A stretch of DNA of 42,501 nucleotides from Alphaproteobacteria bacterium (lineage in GTDB: Bacteria > Pseudomonadota > Alphaproteobacteria > Acetobacterales > Acetobacteraceae). Shown here piece after piece: positions 19,602-27,780 of this stretch. Under the pieces are notes generated by a model that ran no database searches, was not told the origin of the DNA, and saw only the letters and a program-made list of their open reading frames with translations. Position numbers and translations under genes: made by a program. Numbering within the stretch: the stretch's first letter is position 1; each line of letters begins with the position of its first letter. The DNA is taken from contig JAFKFJ010000188.1 in assembly GCA_017307335.1 (NCBI GenBank), forward strand, positions 1 to 42,501. The letters are read 5' to 3'.

Positions 19602-20495
19602 TCAGCCGATCTGGCGCACCATTTCGGCCAACCCGTCGTGCAGATCGACCCGCGGCTCATAGCCGAAATCGCGGCGTGCCGCCTCGATCACCAGCGGCCC
19701 GAGATGCCCGTCGCTCCAGGCGGCCGGGCCTTCGATGGTCGTCATCGCGCGGAGCAGTGTGCGCAGGCGCTCCGCCACTTCCGCTTCCGCGAGCCAGGTG
19801 CCGCCGCTGATATTGTAGGCGAAACGATGGTCGGGCGGAGCACCCAGCGCACACAGCACGGCGCGTGCCGCATCGTCGGCATGGATGTATTGGCGTTGTC
19901 CGCTGCCGGGTGCCGAGACCGCGACCGGACGTCCCTCGCGGGTTGCAACGATCATATCGCGGAGGGCGCACGGGGTCTGGCGATCCGGGCCATAGACCGT
20001 CGACAGGCGCAGCGCGATCGCGTCGAGACCGTAGTGCCGGACATACCCATGCAGCAGTGCCTCGCCCGCGACCTTCGTCTCGGCATAGAAGCTGGCCGGG
20101 TGCAGCGGCGCGTCCTCCGTCACCGGGTCGAGTGTGGCCTGATCGCCGTACACCGCGATCGAGGATGCCCAGACGAGCCGCCGTACGCCGGCCCGGTGCG
20201 CGGCCGCGAACACCGCCATGCAAGCGCCGACATTCGCCGTGGCGATGGCGGCCGGATTGTCAAGCAACAGCATGGGACCGGATACCGCGCCGAAATGAAC
20301 CACGGCGTCACAACCCCGCATCGCTGCTGCCACCGCCTCGTCATCGGCGAGGCTGCCGACCTGCGCGGGAAACGGCGCGCCGGCCGGCGGGGGGCGCAGA
20401 TCGAACCCCTGGACCGACACGCCGCTGGCGATGAGAAGCCCGGCGACACGATGGCCGATCAGGCCGCTGCTGCCGGTGACGAGAACACGTTCCAC
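19602..20495 (-). CDS. NAD-dependent epimerase/dehydratase (extended SDR)
   Basis: 297 residues if started at the GTG at 20495, where the Rossmann strand begins immediately ('VERVLVTGSSGLIGHRVAG') and GAAAGGG lies about nine bases upstream; an in-frame ATG at 20558 would add 21 residues not typical of the family. Seen: G8-x2-G11-x2-G14, acidic residue after strand 2 ('GFDLRPP'), 'AVVHFGAVSG', catalytic 'ASFYAETKVAGE' (Y-x3-K), and 'GPDRQTPCALRD'. Related to UDP-glucose 4-epimerase and sugar-acid dehydrogenases; a role in sugar or sugar-acid conversion is inferred. It diverges from the deacetylase operon across 146 bases. Confidence 0.88.
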   Translation of the reverse strand: MERVLVTGSSGLIGHRVAGLLIASGVSVQGFDLRPPPAGAPFPAQVGSLADDEAVAAAMRGCDAVVHFGAVSGPMLLLDNPAAIATANVGACMAVFAAAHRAGVRRLVWASSIAVYGDQATLDPVTEDAPLHPASFYAETKVAGEALLHGYVRHYGLDAIALRLSTVYGPDRQTPCALRDMIVATREGRPVAVSAPGSGQRQYIHADDAARAVLCALGAPPDHRFAYNISGGTWLAEAEVAERLRTLLRAMTTIEGPAAWSDGHLGPLVIEAARRDFGYEPRVDLHDGLAEMVRQIG

Positions 20496-20641
20496 TGTCT
20501 TTGCCCTTTCGAAGGCATAGCGTGCCGCATTTGTGCGCAATATTCCAAACTCCTGCAATTGCTCGCTGTCGTCCTGCCCGGATTGTCTACGCCAGGGGCA
20601 CTCCCCATAGTGCCGCCACGTGAGCGTGGGGGATCGATGCG

Positions 20642-21544
20642 ATGCAGGACGACCGCGACTATGTCGGCTACGGGGACGCGCTGCCGCATGCGCAATGGCC
20701 CGGCGGCGCGCGCATCGCGGTCAATATCAACGTCAACTACGAGGGCGGTGGCGAGCACACGCTGATGGACGGCGACGACGCGTCCGAGGGGATGCTCAAC
20801 GACATCGGCATGCCGGCGTATCCGGGCCTGCGCAGCCCGATCACCGAGAGCGTCTTCGAATACGGCTCGCGCGTCGGCAGTTGGCGGCTGCTGCGGCTGT
20901 TCCGGAAATACGGCATGAAAGTCTGCCTGCTCGCGGTCGCCCGTGCCGCCGAGCGCAATCCGCACGTCGCCCGCGCCTATGCGGCCGAAGGGCACGAGAT
21001 CGTCAGCCACCACTACCGCTGGCTCGACTACCACGCCGTGCCGGAGGCGGAGGAGCGCGAGCATGTCCGCCGCGCCTTCGAGACGCTGGAGCAGATCACC
21101 GGCGCGCCGGTGGTCGGCTGGATGACGGGGCGGCCGAGTGCCAATACGCGCCGTCTGCTCGTTGAAACGGGGCGCCTGCTCTATGACCGCGACTCGCTCA
21201 ACGACGAACTGCCGTACTGGCGCATGGTGGGCGGCACACCGCATCTGGTGATCCCCTATTCCTTTGAAACCAACGACAACCGCTTCGACCAGAACCACGG
21301 GTTCTCCACCGGCGACGATTTCGCCCGGTACATGATCGACTGCTTCGACACGCTGTACGAGGAGGGCGCTGAACGGCCGAAGCTGATGTCGCTCGCCGTG
21401 CACGACCGGATCATCGGCCGGCCCGGACGCATCACGGGTCTCGACCGGCTTCTCGCCCATGTCGCCCGGCACGATCGGGTCTGGGTCGCGACGGGCCGGC
21501 AGATCGCCGAGCACTGGCGGCGCGTGCATCCCTTTGCGGCGTGA
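20642..21544 (+). CDS. Polysaccharide deacetylase-fold hydrolase, PuuE/allantoinase-like
   Basis: 300 residues. The closest pattern is the PuuE-type cofactor-independent allantoinase branch of the NodB-fold enzymes: 'YVGYGDALPHAQWPGGARIA', 'NINVNYEGGGEHT', 'ESVFEYGSRVGSWRLLRLF', 'GHEIVSHHYRWLDYH' and 'TGRPSANTRRLLVETG'. Members hydrolyse cyclic ureides or N-acyl groups; the exact substrate is unknown. It opens a plus-strand operon with an amino-acid-type ABC importer, a formamidase-family enzyme and an alpha/beta hydrolase, which supports a role in breaking a C-N bond of an imported nitrogen compound. The next gene starts 60 bases on, behind its own strong ribosome site. Confidence 0.88.
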   Translation: MQDDRDYVGYGDALPHAQWPGGARIAVNINVNYEGGGEHTLMDGDDASEGMLNDIGMPAYPGLRSPITESVFEYGSRVGSWRLLRLFRKYGMKVCLLAVARAAERNPHVARAYAAEGHEIVSHHYRWLDYHAVPEAEEREHVRRAFETLEQITGAPVVGWMTGRPSANTRRLLVETGRLLYDRDSLNDELPYWRMVGGTPHLVIPYSFETNDNRFDQNHGFSTGDDFARYMIDCFDTLYEEGAERPKLMSLAVHDRIIGRPGRITGLDRLLAHVARHDRVWVATGRQIAEHWRRVHPFAA

Positions 21545-21604
21545 TGGCACGCGAGTTGCTCTCCCCGTTCCCCCGTTGTTGGAAACTTCAGGCGGGGGAA
21601 CGCT

Positions 21605-22474
21605 GTGCCAAGTCTGCGCAAGCATCTGCTGATCGCGATCGCGGCGGGATTCGCCGCGCTGGGTGCCACATCAGCCGCACGCGCGGCCGGGCCCGCCTGC
21701 GCACCGGCCAAGCTCGGCGAGAAGTATCCCAGTCTCGTCGGCAAGACGATCAAGATGGGCGCCGATCCGCAAACCCAGCCCTATGTCCTGCGCGACCCCG
21801 CCGACTTCAACAAGGTGATCGGGGCCGACACCGAGCTTGCGGCCGCCGTCTTCGACTGCGTGGGCATCAAGCACGAAATGTTCCTCGGCGGCTGGTCCGG
21901 CATGCTGCCGGCCCTCACGGCGGGCCAGATCGATGTGTTCTGGGACACGCTCTACTACACGCCGGAGCGTGCGAAAGAGGCGGACTTCGTCGTCTACATG
22001 CAGGCCGGTACCGGCGCGCTGACGCAGCCGGGCAATCCGAAGCACATCACGTCCTGGGACGATTCCTGCGGCGACACCTATGCCGTCGGGCTGGGCACCG
22101 TCGAGGAGGTGAAGATGCATGAGGAGGATGCGGCCTGCAAGGCGAAGGGCAAGGCCGGCATCACCATCCTGACCTATCCCGACCAGGCGTCCGGCATGCG
22201 GCTGATCCAGATGAGCCGCGCCGACATCATGCTGACCGATCTGTCGATGGTCGACTCCCAGGTTGCCGCGCATCCGGAGATCTATGCGCGCGCCTACAAG
22301 GTGCTCACCGGCTTCCTGATCGGCGCGGCGGTGAAGAAGGGCAACGGCGAACTGCTGCATGCGATCGAAGACGGCCTCACGATCATGCAGGCCAACGGGA
22401 CGCAGAAGGCGATCTTCGAGAAGTACCACATCGATCCGTCGCTGCAGGAACCGGTGGCGATCAAGACGAAGTAA
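21605..22474 (+). CDS. ABC transporter substrate-binding protein, amino-acid type (SBP family 3)
   Basis: 289 residues starting at a GTG preceded by GGCGGGGGAA. It has a Sec signal peptide: 'LRKHLLIAIAAGFAALGATS' followed by a likely 'ARA-AGP' cleavage near residue 27. The mature part has the family 3 outline: 'LVGKTIKMGADPQTQPYVLR', 'ELAAAVFDCVGIKHE', 'WSGMLPALTAGQIDVFWD' and 'RADIMLTDLSMVDSQV'. Family members bind amino acids, opines or similar small cations. Four Cys residues in the mature protein could form two disulfides in the periplasm. It lies 9 bases upstream of the fused permease-ATPase it must serve. The ligand probably carries an amide or ureide, judged from the operon's enzymes. 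Confidence 0.92.
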   Translation: MPSLRKHLLIAIAAGFAALGATSAARAAGPACAPAKLGEKYPSLVGKTIKMGADPQTQPYVLRDPADFNKVIGADTELAAAVFDCVGIKHEMFLGGWSGMLPALTAGQIDVFWDTLYYTPERAKEADFVVYMQAGTGALTQPGNPKHITSWDDSCGDTYAVGLGTVEEVKMHEEDAACKAKGKAGITILTYPDQASGMRLIQMSRADIMLTDLSMVDSQVAAHPEIYARAYKVLTGFLIGAAVKKGNGELLHAIEDGLTIMQANGTQKAIFEKYHIDPSLQEPVAIKTK

Positions 22475-22483
22475 CACGGCCCG

Positions 22484-24148
22484 ATGCGACGAGCGGCGTT
22501 GGCGGCGGCGCTTGCCGCCCTGGTCCCTGCGACCGCGATGGCCGCGGGTACGCCCGCCTTCCCTTGGGTCAACGAGGTCTGGTCGTACACAATCTCGGGT
22601 TTTCTCTGGACCGGGGCCGTGCTCGCGGTGGAGATCACGGCCCTCGGCATGACCACGGGCGTCGTGCTCGGTCTCGGGCTTGCCCTGATGCGGCTGTCGC
22701 GGCTGCGCGTCGTCAGCAGCGTTGCGTGGTTCTACATCTTCATCATGCGCGGCACGCCACTGCTGCTGCAGCTCGTGTTCGTGTTCGACGCGCTGCCGGC
22801 GATCGGCATCAAGCTCGACAGCTTCGCGACCGCCGTGATCGCCTTCGCGCTGAACGAGGCGGCCTTCAGCGCCGAGATCATCCGCGGCGGCATCTTCTCG
22901 GTGAACCGCACACAGTCGATTGCCGCGGCATCGCTGGGGATGGGCGGCTGGCTGACGCTGCGGCGGATCATCCTGCCGCAGGCGATGCGCGCGATCCTGC
23001 CCGGCATCGCGAACAACACGGTCAGCATGCTCAAGCTGACCTCCATCGCGTCGGTCATCTTCGTCAACGAGCTGACGTTCCGCGCGCAGCAGATCGTCGG
23101 GCAGAACTTCCGCTTCTTCACGGTGTTCACCGCCGCCGCCATCATCTACCTGCTGCTGACCAGCGCCATCGCCGCCGCCCAGGCGCTCGCCGAGCGGCGC
23201 TTCAGCGAGGAGCGCGATCCCGGCGCCGGCGGCATCTTCAGCCGGCTGTTGCGGCCGCACGGTGTCGCATCGCCACTGCCCGCGGCGATCGTGCCGATGC
23301 GGCCAAACACGCTGGAGCCGCAGGATCTTGCCTGGCTGCAGTTGCATGAACGGGCACGCGAGAGCGATGCGCCGTTCGTGGCCGGCCACAACGTGCAGAA
23401 ATCCTATGGAGCGCGGCAGGTTCTCGCGGGGCTCGACTTCGTGGTGAAGCAGGGAGAGGTGGTGACGATCCTCGGCCCCAGCGGCTCCGGCAAGAGCACC
23501 CTGCTGCGCATGATCAATCACCTCGAGGCGATGGACTGGGGCGAGATCACCGTCGACGGCAAGCAGGTCGGATACCAGCCGAGCAACGGCGGCAAGCCGC
23601 GCCCGACGCGCGACCTCGCGCGGGCACGGGCCGACGCACGCATCGGCATGGTATTCCAGCACTTCAACCTGTTCGCGCATCTCACGGCGCTCGAGAACGT
23701 CATCGAGGCGCCGATCCGCGTGCATGGCGTGAAGCGGGCGGAGGCGATCGCGCAGGGGATGCGGCTGCTGGCGAGCGTCGGGCTGGCCGCGCATGCGCAT
23801 CATCTGCCGCATCGCCTGTCGGGCGGCCAGCAGCAGCGCGTCGCCATCGCCCGCGCGCTGGCGATCCGGCCGACGCTGATGCTGTTCGACGAGCCGACCT
23901 CGGCGCTCGATCCTGAACTGGTCGGGGAGGTGCTGGGCGTGATGCGGAAGCTCGCGGAAGCCGGTATGACGATGATCGTCGTGACGCATGAGATGCGCTT
24001 CGCCCGCCAGGTCGGCGATCGCGTCATCTTCATGGACGAGGGCCGCGTGGTGGAGGAGGGGCCGCCCGCGCAGGTGATCGACGCGCCGCGCCACGAGCGC
24101 ACGCGTCGCTTCCTGCGGCAGGTGGAACACGAAGAGGACGTGACTTAG
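22484..24148 (+). CDS. Fused amino-acid ABC transporter permease and ATP-binding protein
   Basis: 554 residues joining two normally separate subunits. Residues 1-265: HisM/HisQ-type permease with a signal-like hydrophobic N-terminus ('[20 protein letters not shown]'), membrane helices, '[16 protein letters not shown]' and the EAA-type segment '[20 protein letters not shown]'. A linker of about 30 residues follows. Residues 295-554: ABC ATPase with Walker A 'GPSGSGKST' (331-339), Q-loop '[18 protein letters not shown]', signature '[16 protein letters not shown]', Walker B '[13 protein letters not shown]' and H-loop '[10 protein letters not shown]'. The protein could form a homodimer carrying both permease and both ATPase domains. 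It sits between its binding protein and an acetamidase/formamidase gene. Confidence 0.95.
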   Translation: MRRAALAAALAALVPATAMAAGTPAFPWVNEVWSYTISGFLWTGAVLAVEITALGMTTGVVLGLGLALMRLSRLRVVSSVAWFYIFIMRGTPLLLQLVFVFDALPAIGIKLDSFATAVIAFALNEAAFSAEIIRGGIFSVNRTQSIAAASLGMGGWLTLRRIILPQAMRAILPGIANNTVSMLKLTSIASVIFVNELTFRAQQIVGQNFRFFTVFTAAAIIYLLLTSAIAAAQALAERRFSEERDPGAGGIFSRLLRPHGVASPLPAAIVPMRPNTLEPQDLAWLQLHERARESDAPFVAGHNVQKSYGARQVLAGLDFVVKQGEVVTILGPSGSGKSTLLRMINHLEAMDWGEITVDGKQVGYQPSNGGKPRPTRDLARARADARIGMVFQHFNLFAHLTALENVIEAPIRVHGVKRAEAIAQGMRLLASVGLAAHAHHLPHRLSGGQQQRVAIARALAIRPTLMLFDEPTSALDPELVGEVLGVMRKLAEAGMTMIVVTHEMRFARQVGDRVIFMDEGRVVEEGPPAQVIDAPRHERTRRFLRQVEHEEDVT

Positions 24149-24165
24149 CGTCGAGGGGGGATACC

Positions 24166-25404
24166 ATGCGCCAGCATCACCTGCCGGTCAGCCGTACGAC
24201 CGTTCACTGGGGGTATTTCAGCCGCACGCTTGCGCCGGCACTGACGGTGCGCTCCGGCGACCACGCGACGATCGAGACGCTGACGCATCATGCGGCCGAC
24301 GACTATGACCGCATGGTGCTCGGTGACGCTGCGGCGGAGAGCATCTATCGCTGGACGCGCGAGGAACGGCCGATGCGCCGCGGCGCCGGGCCCGCGGAGG
24401 GGCCGTTCAAGCTCGGGCCCGGGGAAGGCCTCGGCGTGCATCTGCTCACCGGCCCGGTGGAGATCGAGGGTGCAGAGCCGGGCGACGTGCTGGAGGTGCG
24501 CATCCTCGACATCCAACCGCGGCCCTCCCGAAATCCGCTGTTCGCCGGCCGCACCTTCGGCTCCAACGCCGCCGCCAGCTGGGGCTTCCACTATCACGAC
24601 TTGATCGAGGAGCCGAAGCCGCGCGAGGTGATCACGATCTTCGAGCTGGACACGTCCGGCGAGCCGACGGCGAAGGCTGTCTACAACTACGTGTGGGTGC
24701 CGCAGACCGACCCGCACGGCGTGGTGCACGCGACGATCGACTATCCCGGGGTGCGGGTCGACCACGCGCTGGTGACGAAGCGGCACCACATCCTGGCCAA
24801 TGTGCGCGTGCCGGCGCGGCTGCATTTCGGCACGATGGGGCTGGCGCCGTCCGAAGCCGAGTTCGTCAGCTCGATCCCACCGAGCTACACCGGCGGCAAC
24901 ATTGACGACTGGCGCATCGGCAAAGGCGCGCGGATGTACTATCCGGTCGCGGTACCCGGCGCGCTGTTCTCGGTCGGCGACCCGCACGCGGCGCAGGGTG
25001 ACAGCGAACTCGGCGGCACCGCGATCGAGACGTCGCTGACCGGCGAATTCGCGTTCGTCCTGCACAAGCACCGCGATCTCGGCGGCACGGTGCTGGAGGG
25101 GCTGGCGCATCCGCTGCTGGAGACGGACGACCAGTTCTCCGTCTACGGCTTCACCTTTCCGAACTACCTGGCGGAGCTGGGCGCCAACGCGCAGACCGAG
25201 GTGGCCCGCCACGCCAGCATCGACCGCGCGATGCGCGATGCGTTCCGCAAGCTGCGCCGCTTCCTGATGACGGTGCATCGGCTGAGCGAGGATGAGGCGA
25301 TCGCGCTGATGTCGGTCGGGGCGGATTTCGCCATCACGCAGGTGGTGGACGGCAACTGGGGCGTCCACGGCTCCATTCGCAAGAGCATGTTTGTCAGCCG
25401 CTGA
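24166..25404 (+). CDS. Acetamidase/formamidase family protein
   Basis: 412 residues, ATG at 24166. The family (FmdA/AmdA) hydrolyses formamide, acetamide or related short amides to ammonia and the acid. Seen: N-terminal 'HWGYFSRTLAPALTVRSGD', 'GPVEIEGAEPGDVLEVRILD', 'GNIDDWRIGKGARMYYPVAV', 'GALFSVGDPHAAQGDSELGG' and 'GTAIETSLTGEF', all family hallmarks including the metal-binding 'GDxHAAQGDGE'-like segment. Here that segment ends 'DSE' rather than the common 'DGE', a mild variation. It lies 17 bases after the transporter and 13 before the next hydrolase, so the amide it cuts is likely the transporter's substrate or a product of the deacetylase-like enzyme. Confidence 0.93.
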   Translation: MRQHHLPVSRTTVHWGYFSRTLAPALTVRSGDHATIETLTHHAADDYDRMVLGDAAAESIYRWTREERPMRRGAGPAEGPFKLGPGEGLGVHLLTGPVEIEGAEPGDVLEVRILDIQPRPSRNPLFAGRTFGSNAAASWGFHYHDLIEEPKPREVITIFELDTSGEPTAKAVYNYVWVPQTDPHGVVHATIDYPGVRVDHALVTKRHHILANVRVPARLHFGTMGLAPSEAEFVSSIPPSYTGGNIDDWRIGKGARMYYPVAVPGALFSVGDPHAAQGDSELGGTAIETSLTGEFAFVLHKHRDLGGTVLEGLAHPLLETDDQFSVYGFTFPNYLAELGANAQTEVARHASIDRAMRDAFRKLRRFLMTVHRLSEDEAIALMSVGADFAITQVVDGNWGVHGSIRKSMFVSR

Positions 25405-25417
25405 AAGGGAGAAACGG

Positions 25418-26425
25418 ATGTCACAACGACAGGTTTTCGAGGCGAAGGATTTTGCGCTGCAGAAGGGCGGCGTGCTGCCGGCGGCGCGGCTCGTCTACCG
25501 CACGCTCGGCACGCTCGCGCCGGCGCGCGACAACGTGGTGCTGATCCCGTCCTGGTATTCCGGCACCGACAAGGAGGCCGAGTTCTGCATGGTGGGTCCT
25601 GGCCGTGCGATCGACCCCGCGCGGCACTACGTCGTGTTTACGAACCTGCTGTGCGGCGGCGTCTCGTCCTCGCCGAGCAACACGCCGGCGCCGTTCGAGG
25701 CGGGGCGGTTTCCGCGCGTGACGCTGTTCGACAACGTCCGCCTGCAGCACATGCTACTCACCCAGCGGCTCGGCATCGAGCGGCTGCGCCTGGTCACCGG
25801 CTGGTCGATGGGTGGCTGCCAGTCGTTCCAATGGGGCGCCCAGTATCCCGACATGATGCAGGCGATCGCACCGCTCTGCTGCTCGGCGCGCACCGCGAAC
25901 TTCAACAAGGTGTTCCTGTTCTCGCTGCGCCGCGCGCTCGAACTCGACCCCGCCTATGCGGACGGGTTCTACACGCGCCCGCCGGTGCGCGGGCTGAAGG
26001 CGTTCGCGACGATCTATGCCGGCTGGGGATTTTCCGAGCCGTTCTTCCGCACCGAGGGCTTCCGCCTCTTCGGTGCCGCGACGTACGCCGAATTCGTGCA
26101 GAATTTCTGGGAGAACGCGTTCTTGCGCCACGACGCCAACGACCTGCTGGCGTTGCTGCAGACGTGGCACGATGGCGACATCAGCGACAACCCGAGCTAC
26201 GGCGGCGACCTGGACGCGGCCCTGGGCGCGATCAAGGCCCGCACGATCATCATGCCGGGCGCCTATGACAGCTACTTTCCGCCGGTCGACAGCCAATACG
26301 AAGCGAGCCGGATTGCCGGGGCCGAATGCCGCGTCATCGACTCGATCTGGGGCCACATGACGCTGTGGAACCCGGCCGATCAGCCGTTCATCGATGCGGC
26401 GCTGGCGGAGTTGCTGCGAGACTGA
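25418..26425 (+). CDS. Alpha/beta hydrolase of the homoserine O-acetyltransferase (MET2) type
   Basis: 335 residues from the ATG at 25418, preceded by AAGGGAG. Seen: oxyanion-region 'YVVFTNLLCGGVSSSPSN', nucleophile Ser130 in 'LVTGWSMGGCQSFQWG', late Asp in 'MPGAYDSYFPPVDSQ' and His in 'DSIWGHMTLWNPADQ', a complete triad. The fold is that of MetX-like acyltransferases, but the substrate-binding segments are divergent and there are no methionine-pathway neighbours. A hydrolase or acyl-transfer role in the amide catabolic operon is more likely than homoserine acetylation. It is the last gene of the operon; a strong terminator follows 123 bases downstream. Confidence 0.88.
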   Translation: MSQRQVFEAKDFALQKGGVLPAARLVYRTLGTLAPARDNVVLIPSWYSGTDKEAEFCMVGPGRAIDPARHYVVFTNLLCGGVSSSPSNTPAPFEAGRFPRVTLFDNVRLQHMLLTQRLGIERLRLVTGWSMGGCQSFQWGAQYPDMMQAIAPLCCSARTANFNKVFLFSLRRALELDPAYADGFYTRPPVRGLKAFATIYAGWGFSEPFFRTEGFRLFGAATYAEFVQNFWENAFLRHDANDLLALLQTWHDGDISDNPSYGGDLDAALGAIKARTIIMPGAYDSYFPPVDSQYEASRIAGAECRVIDSIWGHMTLWNPADQPFIDAALAELLRD

Positions 26426-26548
26426 ACGCGCGGTGCGCTTCCGGAATGGTACTTCGTTGCGGATCTCACGCAAGTGTGACGCGGATGCGAAATGAAACCG
26501 CGTAAGCTTCGGCGGATACTCCCCCCTAGAAACTAAACCTCGTGCACT

Positions 26549-26579
26549 CGGGCGGCTCCTTCCCGCCGCCCGCCTTTTT
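26549..26579 (+). terminator. Rho-independent terminator of the amide operon
   Basis: An 8-base GC stem (cgggcggc at 26549-26556, gccgcccg at 26565-26572) with an 8-base loop is followed by CC and five T residues (26575-26579). It is correctly oriented for the plus-strand operon ending at 26425. The 123 bases between gene and hairpin contain no convincing gene; they may be a long 3' untranslated region. The 250 bases after it, up to the pseudogene start, show nothing I recognise. Confidence 0.85.
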
Positions 26580-26827
26580 GTCTCGGCACCGGCGTGCACG
26601 GATATGTCCCGCGTATGCGAGCCGATGCGGCCAGCGCCGGGCTGGCTGCCGCCGACTGGCGCGTTCCGCTATACCCGTCTACATACGACGGCCGCAGGTC
26701 CAAATTCCGGCGGGTCGGCAGCCTTGGCAGCCGGTGGGCGATCGAGCGCGGTTGGTAAGGTGGCTGGCACCGGCGGCCCGAGCGGGGAGCGTCGGTGCGC
26801 TGCTGGACGGGGAAGGCGGCGAGGGCA

Positions 26828-27597
26828 ATGACCAAGCGCGTTCAAGCCTATGCCAACTGCAGCGACGGCGTCTGGGCGCCGGAGCCGGTGACGATGCCGG
26901 CGCGCAACCCGGCCACCGGTTGAGACGATCGGCTTGTTGCCCAACAGCAGCCGCGAAACGGCGTCCCGCGCCGTCGCCGCGGCCAAGGCTGCCGCGGCCG
27001 GTTGGGCGGCGACCCCGGTGTGGCAGCATGCCGCGATGTGCGTCGCCATCGCCGCCTCGATCGACGAGCGCCGCTAGGCAACCCGTTGCAGCAGGGAACG
27101 ACGATGGGGCCACTCAACAATCCGAAAGTCGCGGCGAAGGTTGCCGAACACGTCGCGGACGCCGTTGCGCGGGGGCGGTGCTGCATACCGGCGGCAAGGC
27201 GCAGCCGGACCTTGGCAGCGACCTCAACTTCGAGCCGACGGTGCTGAGCGGCGTCACCCGCGCCATGAAGATCAACCGCGAAGAAACCTTCGGCCCTGTT
27301 GTCCCGGTGCTTTCGTTCCGCGACGACGCCGAGGCGCTCGATCTCGCGCTCGACAGCGAGTATGGGCTGAGCGTCGGCGTCTTCTCCCAAGACACCGAGC
27401 GGGCGCTGCGGGTCGCCGAGGCGATCCCGGCCGGCATCGTCAACATCAACAGCGGGAGCACCTAGTGGGAGCTGCACCTGCCGTTTGGTGGCGGCAGCGG
27501 CACGCGCAGCGGCATCGGCCGCCTCGGCGGGAAGCTGACGCTCGAGGCGATGACCGAGATCGAGATGATCTCGCTCCGTCGCGGTCGGAACCTTTGA
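26828..27597 (+). pseudogene. Aldehyde dehydrogenase pseudogene
   Basis: Broken relic of an NAD-dependent aldehyde dehydrogenase. An N-terminal piece starts at the ATG 26828 ('VQAYANCSDGVWAPEPVTM') and hits an in-frame TGA after 'NPATG'. Another frame resumes with 'SSRETASRAVAAAKAAAAG'. A large internal deletion removes the cofactor domain and the catalytic Cys and Glu. The C-terminal domain follows with 'GTTMGPLNNPKVAAKVAEHV', a frameshift, 'REETFGPVVPVLSFRDDAEA' and 'EAIPAGIVNINSG', then an in-frame TAG (27463-27465) at a normally aromatic position, then 'ELHLPFGGGSGTRSGIGRLG' to the TGA at 27597. Several independent lesions make it clearly dead. An intact but not closely similar aldehyde dehydrogenase follows. 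Confidence 0.9.
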
Positions 27598-27780
27598 ACG
27601 CCTTCCCGCCGGTTCGAGCTATGGGACACATTTCGCGCAGGGTGAAGAACGGCTGGGTCAACGGCGGCAGGAGCTTGCCATTCATTGCGCAGGCTCCCAT
27701 ACAGACTGCTCGCGGAGGCTCGCGCAACCGTCGGCCGAACGGTAGCGCGGACGAAGATCCTTTTGGAAAGGAAGCGGGAG

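Noticed and set aside
25418-26425. Naming the hydrolase metX
   Set aside because: The triad and fold match, but the context is amide catabolism and no methionine genes are adjacent.
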